DNA of 64,000 nucleotides from an uncultured Christensenellaceae bacterium (GTDB lineage Bacteria; Bacillota; Clostridia; Christensenellales; UBA1242): the NCBI GenBank assembly GCA_910587225.1, contig CAJULT010000002.1, forward strand, positions 47,446 to 111,445, written 5' to 3'. Each line of letters opens with the position of its first letter. Position 1 is the first letter of the stretch. Both the position numbers and the translations under genes were made by a program. Below the pieces are notes generated by a model. It was not told the origin of the DNA. It ran no database searches and saw only the letters and a program-made list of their open reading frames with translations. Below, one piece after another: positions 49,921 through 58,800 of this stretch.

Positions 49921-50544
49921 ATGAACAAAGGAAAATTTATCACTTTTGAGGGCATTGACGCCGCAGGCAAAACCACACAAATCGACTTACTACGCAAAAA
50001 ATATGAAAGCGATCCCCGCTTTGTGTTCGTTAAAGAACCCGGCGGCACCGTCCTTGGTGAAAAAATACGAAATCTGCTTTTAAACGATGAAAGCTTTCAA
50101 ATGCAGCCAAAAGCAGAACTTTTACTATTTATCGCCTCCCGCGTGGAGCTTTATGAAAAAGTTATTCGCCCATCTCTTGACGCGGGCAAAATAGTAGTTG
50201 CTGACCGATATTATGATTCTACTTGCGCATATCAAGGTGCAGGAAGAAACATTTTAGGACAGGATGAAATACTAAAAATCAACCGCTTCTTCATTGACGG
50301 ACTGACTCCCGACCTCACCTTCTATTTTAAACTCTCCCCAAATGAAGCTGCTAAGCGTAAAGGCGACAGCCACCTTGATAAACTTGAACAGGAAGGACTT
50401 GCCTTTCAAAAAAAGGTTGCCGCCGGCTATGATAAACTTATCTCGACCGAACCTGACCGCTTCTACATAGTCAACGCTGCACAGTCGGTTGAGGCAATCG
50501 AAAAGGAAGTTGAAAATAAACTAAAAAGTTTATGCAATATATAA
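49921..50544 (+). CDS. tmk: Thymidylate kinase
   Basis: Phosphorylates dTMP to dTDP. The P-loop is FEGIDAAGKTTQ (residues 9-20), the DR(Y/F) motif VVADRYYDSTCAYQGAG, and the LID has KRKGDSHLDK. 207 residues is normal. It starts behind AGGAGG and is the last recognised chromosomal gene before the accessory island. In related genomes tmk is often followed by holB; this is not seen here, which suggests an insertion or rearrangement immediately downstream. Confidence 0.95.
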   Translation: MNKGKFITFEGIDAAGKTTQIDLLRKKYESDPRFVFVKEPGGTVLGEKIRNLLLNDESFQMQPKAELLLFIASRVELYEKVIRPSLDAGKIVVADRYYDSTCAYQGAGRNILGQDEILKINRFFIDGLTPDLTFYFKLSPNEAAKRKGDSHLDKLEQEGLAFQKKVAAGYDKLISTEPDRFYIVNAAQSVEAIEKEVENKLKSLCNI

Positions 50545-50545
50545 A

Positions 50546-50577
50546 TAAAAAGAAGGCAAAATTGCCTTCTTTTTTTT
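50546..50577 (+). terminator. Intrinsic terminator of tmk
   Basis: AAAAGAAGGCAA/TTGCCTTCTTTT stem with T8. Confidence 0.85.
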
Positions 50578-50694
50578 GTTTTTTATTATAAATTTTAGAT
50601 TTTACAAACTTTTTTTAAAAACCCCTTGACAAATCCCCCCCATTAAGCAACCTCAAGCAAGAGATATAATGAGAACGAATATTATAGATATATA

Positions 50695-50878
50695 ATAACT
50701 CATTTTATTTTAATTTCAAAACGAATTGGCTTGCAAGAAGTAATTTAATCCTATTTATCTTTCGCCTTTCGTTGCCCTTATCGTTGCATAGTTTGTTCGC
50801 AGATGTAAACGGAAAAAATTATCGCTTAAACAATTCAATAAAGATTTTATAAGTCAGGTAGAAATATCTGACTTTTTT
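50695..50878 (+). ncRNA. Candidate small leader RNA upstream of the ardA operon
   Basis: A TATAAT-like box in ATAGATATATAATAACTC precedes about 170 nt without a good reading frame, ending in a clean terminator: AAGTCAG ... CTGACTT then TTTTTT (50851-50878). The RNA contains GCATAGTTTGTT (50786-50797), complementary to AACAAACTATGC (50951-50962), and GCAGATGT (50799-50806), complementary to ACATCTGC (50919-50926), both in the ardA promoter/leader. It may regulate that operon in cis or trans. Expression is not proven. Confidence 0.4.
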
Positions 50879-50915
50879 CTTGCCTATATTAAAGACAATA
50901 TTTTTTTCTTTGTCG

Positions 50916-50945
50916 TTGACATCTGCATCTATTTGAAAAGATATA
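50916..50945 (+). promoter_or_regulatory. Probable promoter of the ardA operon
   Basis: TTGACA (50916-50921), 18-nt spacer, GATATA (50940-50945). The -35 overlaps one arm of the inverted repeats described for the leader. Confidence 0.5.
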
Positions 50946-51010
50946 GCAGAAACAAACTATGCCATTGTTGGTCTGCCGAAAGGCGAAATCTAAATAGGAG
51001 GTTAAAAAAT

Positions 51011-51277
51011 ATGGTTGAAAGAAAAAATGAGATTCAAGATACAAGAAACTATTATCTCAAAGAATTTCAGTACTTTGATGGTGAATGTGATATCACCTTC
51101 AATATTGTGGACATCAACTTTGAAAACAAAACTATAAAAGTTGCCGTTACAAATCGTGGAAAAATCAGCGTTATTGAATACGACTTAATCCAAGATAAAA
51201 ATGGCGACTTTTATTTTACTTATGGTTGTATGCTCGACAAAATCGAAATCAATGACTTTGAAACAGTTACAGAATAA
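51011..51277 (+). CDS. Hypothetical protein, 88 residues, first gene of the ardA operon
   Basis: The ATG at 51011 follows AGGAGG by 9 nt; a longer frame from 50933 lacks a site and crosses the promoter, so it is rejected. The product is beta-rich (ITFNIVDINFENKTIKVAV) with no motif recognised. It begins a tightly packed cargo operon with ardA 14 nt downstream. Small beta-rich proteins are common next to ardA in conjugative elements, but function is unknown. Confidence 0.6.
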   Translation: MVERKNEIQDTRNYYLKEFQYFDGECDITFNIVDINFENKTIKVAVTNRGKISVIEYDLIQDKNGDFYFTYGCMLDKIEINDFETVTE

Positions 51278-51291
51278 AAAGGAGTAAAAAA

Positions 51292-51843
51292 ATGACAAAT
51301 CAAATTAACATCGTTATCGGATCTTGGGGCTCATACAATGCCTGCAACGAAAAATCGCTTGGCTCTGAATGGCTTAACCTATCAGACTATGAAACTTGGG
51401 AAGAAATCGAACAAGAACTTAAAAAACAAGGTTTTGACCTTAAAGGAATTGATGAAGAATTGTTTATACAAGATATTGAAGGTATAAATGATGACTCAAA
51501 TAATTGGGATTTCACGCATCCAAAGAAACTTTTTGAAACATTAAAAGAAAGTGGCGTTTTAGATGACGACTATCAATTAGAAGTTATGCAGGCTTATCTT
51601 GAATGTAGGTCTTTATCAGACTTTGAAGAATTGGTTGAAGAAAACGGCAGTAATTGGAACGATGACATCTATCTATATAAAGGATATGATTGGTACGACT
51701 TCGGAAAAGAAAATTACGAAGCTTGTGGCTATAAAGTGCCAGAGCAATTAGAACAATTTATTGATTTTGAAGCCTATGGAAAATACTTAGGTGATTATTA
51801 TGCCTATGAATATAGCGAAGGCATAATTGAAATTTGTGCATAA
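51292..51843 (+). CDS. ardA: ArdA-type anti-restriction protein
   Basis: 183 residues, very acidic, a DNA mimic that inhibits type I restriction-modification enzymes. The start INIVIGSWGSYNACNEKSLG and the following WLNLSDYETWEEIEQELKKQG are diagnostic, as is the EEYAYEYSEGIIEI-like ending (YYAYEYSEGII). The gene sits in a set of small genes typical of conjugative transposons. It protects incoming element DNA from restriction during transfer. Confidence 0.92.
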   Translation: MTNQINIVIGSWGSYNACNEKSLGSEWLNLSDYETWEEIEQELKKQGFDLKGIDEELFIQDIEGINDDSNNWDFTHPKKLFETLKESGVLDDDYQLEVMQAYLECRSLSDFEELVEENGSNWNDDIYLYKGYDWYDFGKENYEACGYKVPEQLEQFIDFEAYGKYLGDYYAYEYSEGIIEICA

Positions 51844-51859
51844 AAAGGAGTAAAAAAAT

Positions 51860-52276
51860 ATGAACACAACAATAGAAGAAAGAAAACAAAAAGCATTAGA
51901 ATACTTGAAAAAATTAAACATTTGTAAGTCATATATAACTGACTTTGAAAAAGACAATACGGTTTGCTACTTTGAACATTTTGCAGGCTTTTGGGCTTGG
52001 CAAGATGAAGAACTAACAAAAAAGATTAAAGAAATTGAAGCAAGATATAATTGTACGGTCTATGCAGTTACACACGAATTTACAGAGCTTGGCGAAATGT
52101 ATGACTTATTACTTGTAACCGACTATAAAGAAGAATGGAATGACCTACTATACAAAGGAATCAACAAAGGCTCATACGCATTTGCATACTGCTGGAACAA
52201 AGATGATGATTGGTGCAGCGAGCTTGGAACAATATTAGTACAAAGCGAATTTGGTGGAATTAGGAGGATTGGTTAA
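51860..52276 (+). CDS. Hypothetical protein, 138 residues
   Basis: Acidic, mixed alpha/beta, with Trp- and Tyr-rich stretches (HFAGFWAWQDEEL, CWNKDDDWCSEL). Separated from ardA by 16 nt with an AAAGGAG site. It resembles other acidic cargo proteins found next to ardA, so a second DNA-mimic role is conceivable but not shown. Not recognised as a named family. Confidence 0.55.
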   Translation: MNTTIEERKQKALEYLKKLNICKSYITDFEKDNTVCYFEHFAGFWAWQDEELTKKIKEIEARYNCTVYAVTHEFTELGEMYDLLLVTDYKEEWNDLLYKGINKGSYAFAYCWNKDDDWCSELGTILVQSEFGGIRRIG

Positions 52277-52277
52277 T

Positions 52278-52592
52278 ATGGAAAAACAAAAAATATATAT
52301 GGTACAACTTGATTGGTCAAACGATGACGATCAAGGCATTTTAACTTATTTGTATGATACAAAAGAAAAAGCAAGACAAAAGTTTTTTGAAATTATACAG
52401 GAAGATATGACTTCAAGTGATTTATGGTCAAAAGATGCCTTCGATGAAAATGGTAATCTTAATGAAGAAGATTATGAACTTGAAACAAATATAGATGATG
52501 AAAATGCTATTGAACTTTATTGGGAATTAAAGTGCAATGGCAATTTTTATTTACACGACTTTTTAGAACTTAGAATTATGGAGGTGCAATAA
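52278..52592 (+). CDS. Hypothetical protein, 104 residues, acidic
   Basis: The ATG at 52278 follows AGGAGG (inside and just past the previous gene's end) by about 10 nt. Very acidic (many Asp and Glu, e.g. DENGNLNEEDYELE), soluble. It has an EF-hand-like acidic loop only by chance composition; no family recognised. Its stop overlaps the next start (TAATG). Confidence 0.55.
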   Translation: MEKQKIYMVQLDWSNDDDQGILTYLYDTKEKARQKFFEIIQEDMTSSDLWSKDAFDENGNLNEEDYELETNIDDENAIELYWELKCNGNFYLHDFLELRIMEVQ

Positions 52593-52891
52593 TGAGAAAT
52601 ACGAAAGAAATTCAAACTATACTATCTGCTATCTACTGCATCAACTTATCAAAACGAGATAAGCGAGATAAAAATATAGAACTTTTATGTGGTTATGCTT
52701 TCAATAGACTTTTTAACGGAAGCCCTAACCTACTTATTTTAAGTTGTGCTGGAAAATCTGAAGAACAAATATTGGAAGAAGTCAATCAAATGATGTATGC
52801 AGATACCAAATACAAAAGTTATGTAGATTGGAAAAATTTTCAGGAGGAACAACGAAAAAAAGAAAATGAAACAAAAAATATTTGGTTATAA
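52592..52891 (+). CDS. Hypothetical protein, 99 residues
   Basis: Begins MRNTKEIQTILSAIYCINLS, helical, with a Gln/Glu/Lys-rich C-terminus. Start overlaps the previous stop (TAATG), with AGGTG upstream, so translation is coupled. No motif recognised. Confidence 0.5.
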   Translation: MRNTKEIQTILSAIYCINLSKRDKRDKNIELLCGYAFNRLFNGSPNLLILSCAGKSEEQILEEVNQMMYADTKYKSYVDWKNFQEEQRKKENETKNIWL

Positions 52892-53102
52892 AGTTTGCTA
52901 TAAAGAAAAAGATAGCAATAAAACAAAAATGTATTTAGTTACTAATCGTTATGATGGTGCTAAATGGGATGTGGATTATTACTCTACTCACCCACCTAAT
53001 GACAGAAAAGATAATCACCTAATCAGTGATGCAACTTGGTTTGTCGTACCTGTAACAAGTATAAGAGAACATAAAAGGCTTTGGAAAGGTTGTCCTTTCT
53101 GA
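52866..53102 (+). CDS. Hypothetical protein, 78 residues
   Basis: Overlaps the previous gene by 26 nt in another frame, with AGGAGG about 16 nt upstream of the ATG. Begins MKQKIFGYKVCYKEKDS and ends WKGCPF; a small beta-rich fold is likely. The final codons are part of an imperfect terminator. Function unknown. Confidence 0.5.
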   Translation: MKQKIFGYKVCYKEKDSNKTKMYLVTNRYDGAKWDVDYYSTHPPNDRKDNHLISDATWFVVPVTSIREHKRLWKGCPF

Positions 53103-53114
53103 AGCCCTTTTTCT
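53074..53114 (+). terminator. Imperfect intrinsic terminator overlapping the 3' end of the 78-residue gene
   Basis: AAAAGGCTT-t-GGAAAGG, loop TTGT, CCTTTC-t-GAAGCCCTTTTT. It may separate the ardA group from pcfK-pcfJ. Confidence 0.6.
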
Positions 53115-53145
53115 TTTTACAAAAAAAATAAATAAGGAGTTAAAA

Positions 53146-53847
53146 ATGATTAAATTAAACTTAGAAGCTAAAAGTAAAGCCTATGAATTGATTAAGCAAT
53201 ACTTAGAAGAAAATGTAAGCGAAACATTAGCCGAAAAAATCAATAATGGCGTCAAAATTACAAAGGACAATAAAACATTCATCAATAAAAAAGACCTTGA
53301 TGGCTTTTGGCGTTTTGCATCTGAAGAAGCAAGAAAAACTGCTGAAAAAGGTGCAAGAGGTGCTGCTGTAGATGATGCAACCGTTTATAGTTGGGCTATT
53401 CACTATTTTGAAGAAGATAGCATTGAAGGAAAACTTTACAATGAAGATGGAACTGAATATAAATCTGCCCCACCTAAACCTGCAACAAAAACTGAAACAA
53501 AACCTCAACCTAAAAAGCCAGAAAATAATCAGGCAACTTTATTTGACCTATTCTCTCTCGATGATAACAAAAAAGAAGAACCCGAAGAAATAGAGCCAGA
53601 TGATGAAGAACTTGATGATGAAGAAGAAACTGAAGAAATTGAAAAAGAATATGAACAAGAACAACAAAAAATTGAAGAAAAAGTCGAGCCTCAAAATGTG
53701 CAAATTGTTGCAACTAGCACAAAAAAAGTTGTTGTTGATACCAACACCGGCGAAGTGTTGTCTGATGAGCAAATCAAAAAGTCTTTTGATAAAGAAACGA
53801 TGTATATGCTTTACACAATACTTGAAGGCAAAATGGATATGAGATAA
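53146..53847 (+). CDS. PcfK-like protein
   Basis: 233 residues. The N-terminal ~115 residues match PcfK: AYELIKQYLEENVSETLAEK, then INKKDLDGFWRFASEEARK and WAIHYFEEDSIEGKLYNEDG. A long acidic, Glu-rich disordered tail (residues ~150-185) and a Pro/Lys linker follow. PcfK proteins occur beside PcfJ on pheromone-responsive enterococcal plasmids and many conjugative elements; their role is not settled. PcfJ follows after 11 nt. Confidence 0.82.
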   Translation: MIKLNLEAKSKAYELIKQYLEENVSETLAEKINNGVKITKDNKTFINKKDLDGFWRFASEEARKTAEKGARGAAVDDATVYSWAIHYFEEDSIEGKLYNEDGTEYKSAPPKPATKTETKPQPKKPENNQATLFDLFSLDDNKKEEPEEIEPDDEELDDEEETEEIEKEYEQEQQKIEEKVEPQNVQIVATSTKKVVVDTNTGEVLSDEQIKKSFDKETMYMLYTILEGKMDMR

Positions 53848-53858
53848 AGGAGTGAATT

Positions 53859-55172
53859 ATGTTTACGATAAGACAAATAAGAAAAATACCAAAAGATATG
53901 TTACAAAAAATAAAAGAGTTAGATGATAAATCAATCGAAAAGCCAAATGGCAAAACTAGATTTTACAAATATTACACACTATACAATAACGAACTAGCCG
54001 AAGTTATAGTTGCAGTAAGACATCATTATAAAAAATGGTATTGCAAACAAGTTGTCGTTCACGGCATACATAATAGCAAAGTGTATTTAAGAGATATTGG
54101 CTTTACAATGGGTTTCTACAAAGTTGGTTGGTTTCGTGAAAAAATATCACAATACCCTAAATGGATTGATTATAATTGGGGTTGGAATGAAGATAAGTAC
54201 TTTTATATTGATATTTCAACTACAATAAACAAAGAGTTTATACAAACTTTACCTGAATATAAATACTCAGCCTTAGACCTATATGATCGCACTAACATAT
54301 TCAAATATTTAAGGCTTTACGAAAAATACCCACAAACTGAATACTTGGTTAAAGCTGGATTATCTACCTTCGCTACAAGTAAAATGATATTGAGTAAATG
54401 CTCTAAAGATAAACAATTTTGCAAATGGCTTTATAAAAACAAAGACAATATAAAATCACATTATTACACTTCTTCTATAATCTCTGCCTATAAACAAGAT
54501 AGACCTATAGAAGAAGTTTTTAATTATGATAAATTTAAGAAATACTTTGATAAAGAAAATAACTTTACAAGACTTAAAGAAATGTTTACTGGTAAAGAAC
54601 GAACAAAGTTCTTACAATACTTACAAAAGCAAAAGACTGATGGCTTTTGTTATCAAGACTATCTAAACGCTTGCGAATATCTAGGCTTAGATATGAACGA
54701 AGATAAGAACAGATACCCTCACGACTTTAAGCGTTGGCACGATATTAGAATAGATGAGTATCACTCTAAAAAGGCTTTGAAAGATGCAAAAGAACGCAAG
54801 TCTTTATATAATAAGTTTGCAAAAGTTGCTAAAAAATATTTAGGACTTCAAAGAGATATGAAAGAAGATTATGTAATTGTTATTGCAAAAAGCCCGGCAG
54901 ACTTAATAAAAGAAGGGGAAATTTTACACCACTGCGTTGGAAGAATGGGCTACGATCAAAAGTTTGCAAGAGAAGAAAGTTTAATATTCTTTGTAAGAAA
55001 CAAAGACGCTATTGAAACACCTTTTGTAACACTTGAATACTCGATAGAACAACACAAAGTACTTCAATGCTATGCCGATAACGACACAAAGCCAACAGAC
55101 AAAGTACTTGAATTTGTAAACAAAAAATGGCTACCATATGCCAATAAAAAATTAAAAAGTTTAGTCGCATAA
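53859..55172 (+). CDS. PcfJ-domain protein
   Basis: 437 residues, basic and Tyr/Lys-rich. The C-terminal third has the PcfJ signature: LIKEGEILHHCVGRMGYDQK, then IETPFVTLEYS and VLQCYADNDTKP, where the HHCVG motif is invariant in the family. The N-terminal two thirds are helical and variable. PcfJ is widespread on mobile elements with PcfK, function unknown, possibly nucleic-acid related. AAGGAG precedes the start. Confidence 0.85.
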   Translation: MFTIRQIRKIPKDMLQKIKELDDKSIEKPNGKTRFYKYYTLYNNELAEVIVAVRHHYKKWYCKQVVVHGIHNSKVYLRDIGFTMGFYKVGWFREKISQYPKWIDYNWGWNEDKYFYIDISTTINKEFIQTLPEYKYSALDLYDRTNIFKYLRLYEKYPQTEYLVKAGLSTFATSKMILSKCSKDKQFCKWLYKNKDNIKSHYYTSSIISAYKQDRPIEEVFNYDKFKKYFDKENNFTRLKEMFTGKERTKFLQYLQKQKTDGFCYQDYLNACEYLGLDMNEDKNRYPHDFKRWHDIRIDEYHSKKALKDAKERKSLYNKFAKVAKKYLGLQRDMKEDYVIVIAKSPADLIKEGEILHHCVGRMGYDQKFAREESLIFFVRNKDAIETPFVTLEYSIEQHKVLQCYADNDTKPTDKVLEFVNKKWLPYANKKLKSLVA

Positions 55173-55185
55173 GGAGGAATTAAAA

Positions 55186-55509
55186 ATGACAAACTATTTT
55201 AGAATAACCGGCTATTGCCCAACAAATGATTTTTGCTTTATTATAGACTGCAACGGAATGTTTGAAAAGAAATGGCAGTTTAGTTCAATGCTAATTCAAA
55301 AAGGCTTAAAAATTTTAGAGATTAGCGATGCTGAAACATTTTTAGATGTCAACATTACACCTACCGAAGAAGATAAAGAACACATCTTCTTAAGAGCAAA
55401 TGATAATGGTAAACCTATATATACAGAACAAGTAGTAAACGGTATAAAATATAAAGCTGTAAAAGTTGCAGATAAAATCTATATACCAGACAGAACACAA
55501 ACTATATAA
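55186..55509 (+). CDS. Hypothetical protein, 107 residues, end of the pcfK-pcfJ operon
   Basis: Small alpha/beta protein (MTNYFRITGYCPTNDFCFII) 13 nt after pcfJ with AAGGAGG. Such a gene often follows pcfJ in conjugative elements, but I cannot name the family. Ends before a strong bidirectional terminator. Confidence 0.55.
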   Translation: MTNYFRITGYCPTNDFCFIIDCNGMFEKKWQFSSMLIQKGLKILEISDAETFLDVNITPTEEDKEHIFLRANDNGKPIYTEQVVNGIKYKAVKVADKIYIPDRTQTI

Positions 55510-55515
55510 AAAAAT

Positions 55516-55549
55516 CAGCCAGGAGTTAAAAACTCTTGGCTTTTTTTAT
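55516..55549. terminator. Bidirectional intrinsic terminator between convergent cargo operons
   Basis: AGCCAGGAGTT-AAAA-ACTCTTGGCT with T7 on the + strand and T-rich sequence on the - strand. Confidence 0.85.
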
Positions 55550-55556
55550 GCTAATT

Positions 55557-55814
55557 TTAACGAAGATATTTTAAGTAATTTCTATATTGAAAACTGCTAT
55601 TTAACACAGTCTTTACTTCAGTTGTACCATTGTCATAAAATATTTTGAAAGTTGTAGTAGGACCTTCACTTTCGTTTAGTAGGTCAGCGTGTACCATACC
55701 ATCAAATCCACCCATCATATGTCCAGCAGCATAATTCATAAGTGTATCATCTTCTGAAATACCTTCTGTCTGTCCTATTATCTCAACTTTAATAATCTTT
55801 TTGAAAAATCCCAA
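55557..55814 (-). CDS. Hypothetical protein, 85 residues, last gene of the restriction operon
   Basis: Starts at TTG 55814 (MGFFKKIIKVEIIGQ), with AAAGGAG about 13 nt upstream directly after the res stop; no ATG start fits. Beta-rich, with a Gly-rich loop GHMMGGFDGMVHADLL. It follows res by 19 nt, so it is probably co-expressed. Not a known restriction component; role unknown. Confidence 0.5.
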   Translation of the reverse strand: MGFFKKIIKVEIIGQTEGISEDDTLMNYAAGHMMGGFDGMVHADLLNESEGPTTTFKIFYDNGTTEVKTVLNSSFQYRNYLKYLR

Positions 55815-55833
55815 AATACTATTATTACTCCTT

Positions 55834-58800
55834 TTAATCTATTGCTTTCATAATATTAAGCAAGTTTGAATAACTATCTACAACTTCATACCTAACTTTT
55901 CCACCAAGTTTGAGATTGTTAAATAATTTTCTTACACAGTCTGTTTTGGCTTTTTCTATTCCTCTAAGCTCCATAGATTCCATAGAGCCTTTAGTTTCTG
56001 CTACAAAATATATATGTTTTACTCCACAATTATCATTAAATGCTATCGCCCAATCTGGTGCATAATCGCCTACCGGAGTTGGTATTTGGAATGTTCTAGG
56101 CAATTTTGCATATACACAAACTTCATTTGCTGCATCTAAATCTTCAGCAAACTTGCGTTCAATACTCTTCTCTGCTGTGCCATCAGTAAACACATAATCT
56201 TGAATTGCTTTAGATGCTTTAAATGCTTTATCAAAGTCTGCCTTTGCTTGATTTGCTGTAAATATATCATTATCATATTTACCTTCAGTTACATTATAGG
56301 TTATATGATCAACAATCATTGTTGCTTTTTGCTCATTGATAAGTTTAATAACCTTTGAAATAAACTCTTCTGGGTTTACCTTAAACATACCAAACACATC
56401 TGGTCTAATCCCTTGCAAGATTTTAACAATAGTTTTTCTTGTAAGTTTTGTGCCATCTTTAATTTTGCCAATAAGGTCATATTTAGTATTGTTTGAAGCC
56501 TTATCAAGAATAGACTCTGTTCTCATTTTAGTTGTGCCAAATGATGCTCCACTCTTAACTTGGTTTTCATCCATAGTTCTGCGTTGCTCACCAATAGTAA
56601 CAGTATATTTTAACTCTGCAACATACAACTTTTCATCTATGACTGGAATTACTTTATTGATAAGCTCATCACTATCAAACTCAACTGTATAAGCATACTT
56701 GTGGTTAATCTGATCCCATAACGCCTTAAACTCTTTCTTTTGGAAATTCTCGTTAAGTGGATTTTCTTTAACTGCTGGTTTACGATCATTACTAATCATA
56801 CCATCAAGCACTTTTTCATCAAAAATACCTTGCACAAGTTTATGGATACTATCAGTATATGGAGCAAGAATCTCTGGCATTTCTTTAAGAGTGTTGTTTG
56901 CCTTATCTTCAAAGTATTTATCTGTTAAGCGATTTTCTTTATCAACATAGCCACTAAATCTTAAATAACTTTGAATATCACTTGCCATATCTTTATCAAC
57001 AACAAGTTGCGTTGCACCATCACTTACAACTTTATCCATAAAGTAATCAATAGTTGCTCTAGTTGGTCTATCAGCAAGATTGGCTTTAATATCTTTTTGA
57101 ATATCTGCAACAAAGTCTTTATAACTATCAGTTGCCACAACCGTTAATCTATTGATGTTTAAGAAAGTTGATCTATCTTTACAATAGCGTAAATCTACTC
57201 TATCGCCTAACATATTTACTGAAATTCTTAATCCTCTTCCAACTTCTTGTCGTTTTGCAATAGCACTATCTCCACCCGGTTTCAAAGCACAAATTTGGAA
57301 CACATTAGGATTATCCCAGCCTTCACGAAGGGCCGAGTGAGAGAAAATAAATCTTGTTGGCTCATCAAAAGAAAGCAAGCGTTCTTTATTCTTCAAAATA
57401 AGGTCATAAGCTGAAATATCATCAGAGCCTGTTTCTTTATTGTCTTTTGAGTTAATCGCACGACCGGTCTTTTTATCTACTGAGAAATAACCTTTATGTG
57501 TATCTTCAACTCTAATCTTCTTTAAGTATTTTATGTAAGGTGTTTCATAAAGTTTTATGTATTGATTAAGAATGTTTGTATATTCTTGCTCAAATATTCT
57601 TGCATACTCGCCCTTTTCGTCTGGCTGTGAATAATCACGATAGTTTGCAACTTCATCAAGGAAGAACAAAGACAAACACTTTATACCCTTGCTATACAAC
57701 ATCTCTTCTTTTTCAAAGTGAGATGCAATAGTTTCCCTTATTTGTATTCTTCTAAGGTCTTTGTCTGAAATGTCCCCTACAACTTCGCCAACACGCAAAA
57801 CCTCACCATTTAAGAAAGTGATTGTGTTTGTTTGTGGGCTAATGTCTGAAATGGTATAGCCATTTTTGTATTGCTCCATTTCATTAGACAAGTGATATAA
57901 GTTTTGCCCAACAGCAAGTATTCTTGTTTCTCTATTGATTGACTTGTTATAACTAATCTCAAACTCTAACTTTGCCATTGGCGGATTTTTACTTGACAGC
58001 ACAATGTCTTGCAAATACATATATCTATCAGTTCCACGCAAGTTTTTAATCTCAAAACCTTTAACTTGAATTTTCTTAACAAGGCTTTTATTGTAAGCGT
58101 CAAGAGCATCCAAACAATAAACAAGGTTATGCTGCTTTTTGTGAGTTGCAGAAAAGTTCATATTGAAAAGCGGATTAAACTTTTTAAGTGATGTTTGTGT
58201 AGCATCGCCGCCAAGTTTTTGTGGCTCATCAATAATAAGAATAGGTCTGGTTTTTGCAACAACATCAATAGGTCGTCTACTTTGGAACTCGTCCAAAACC
58301 ATATCAATTCTTCTTGCATCTGCTCCCCTTGCGTTAAAGGCTTGTGCATTGATAATCATAACTTGAATATCACTTGAAGATGCAAAGCTGTCAAGTTCGC
58401 TTAATCTTTTACTATTATAAATAAAGTATCTTGCCTTTTTGCCATACTGCTCCATAAAGTGTTCTTCCATCATAGAAAAAGATTTTTTAACACCTTCACG
58501 AATAGCAATGCTTGGCACAACAATAATAAACTTGCTCCAACCATATCTTTGGTTTAACTCAAAAATAGACTTTATATAAACATAGGTCTTGCCTGTTCCT
58601 GTTTCCATTTCAATATCAAGAGAACATCTGCCAAGTCCACGAACTAACTCGTCTGAAACTTTATAATTGTTATCTTTTTGAATGTTTCTAATGTTCTCAA
58701 AAATTTCCTGCTCTTCCAGCAATATCTTTGCATTTTCAAAGCCGTCATCATTTTCTTCAAACGCATCAAAAAGGCTAGCCTGTCCGTTGTCAGACTGTTT

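Larger units (their letters stand above)
50578..51010 (+). other. Intergenic boundary between chromosome and accessory island
   Basis: About 430 nt without a gene. It holds CTTGACAAATCCCCCCC (50625-50641), the same 17-mer that appears inverted at 939-955; a likely promoter region (TATAAT-like at about 50693-50698); a terminator hairpin at 50851-50878; the ardA operon promoter at 50916-50945; and inverted repeats that span the leader. No integrase, attachment-like tRNA or target-site duplication was recognised. Confidence 0.6.

Noticed and set aside
52251..52277. Start of the 104-residue protein at 52251
   Set aside because: The ATG at 52278 has AGGAGG at the proper distance; the upstream codon lies within the previous gene without a site.
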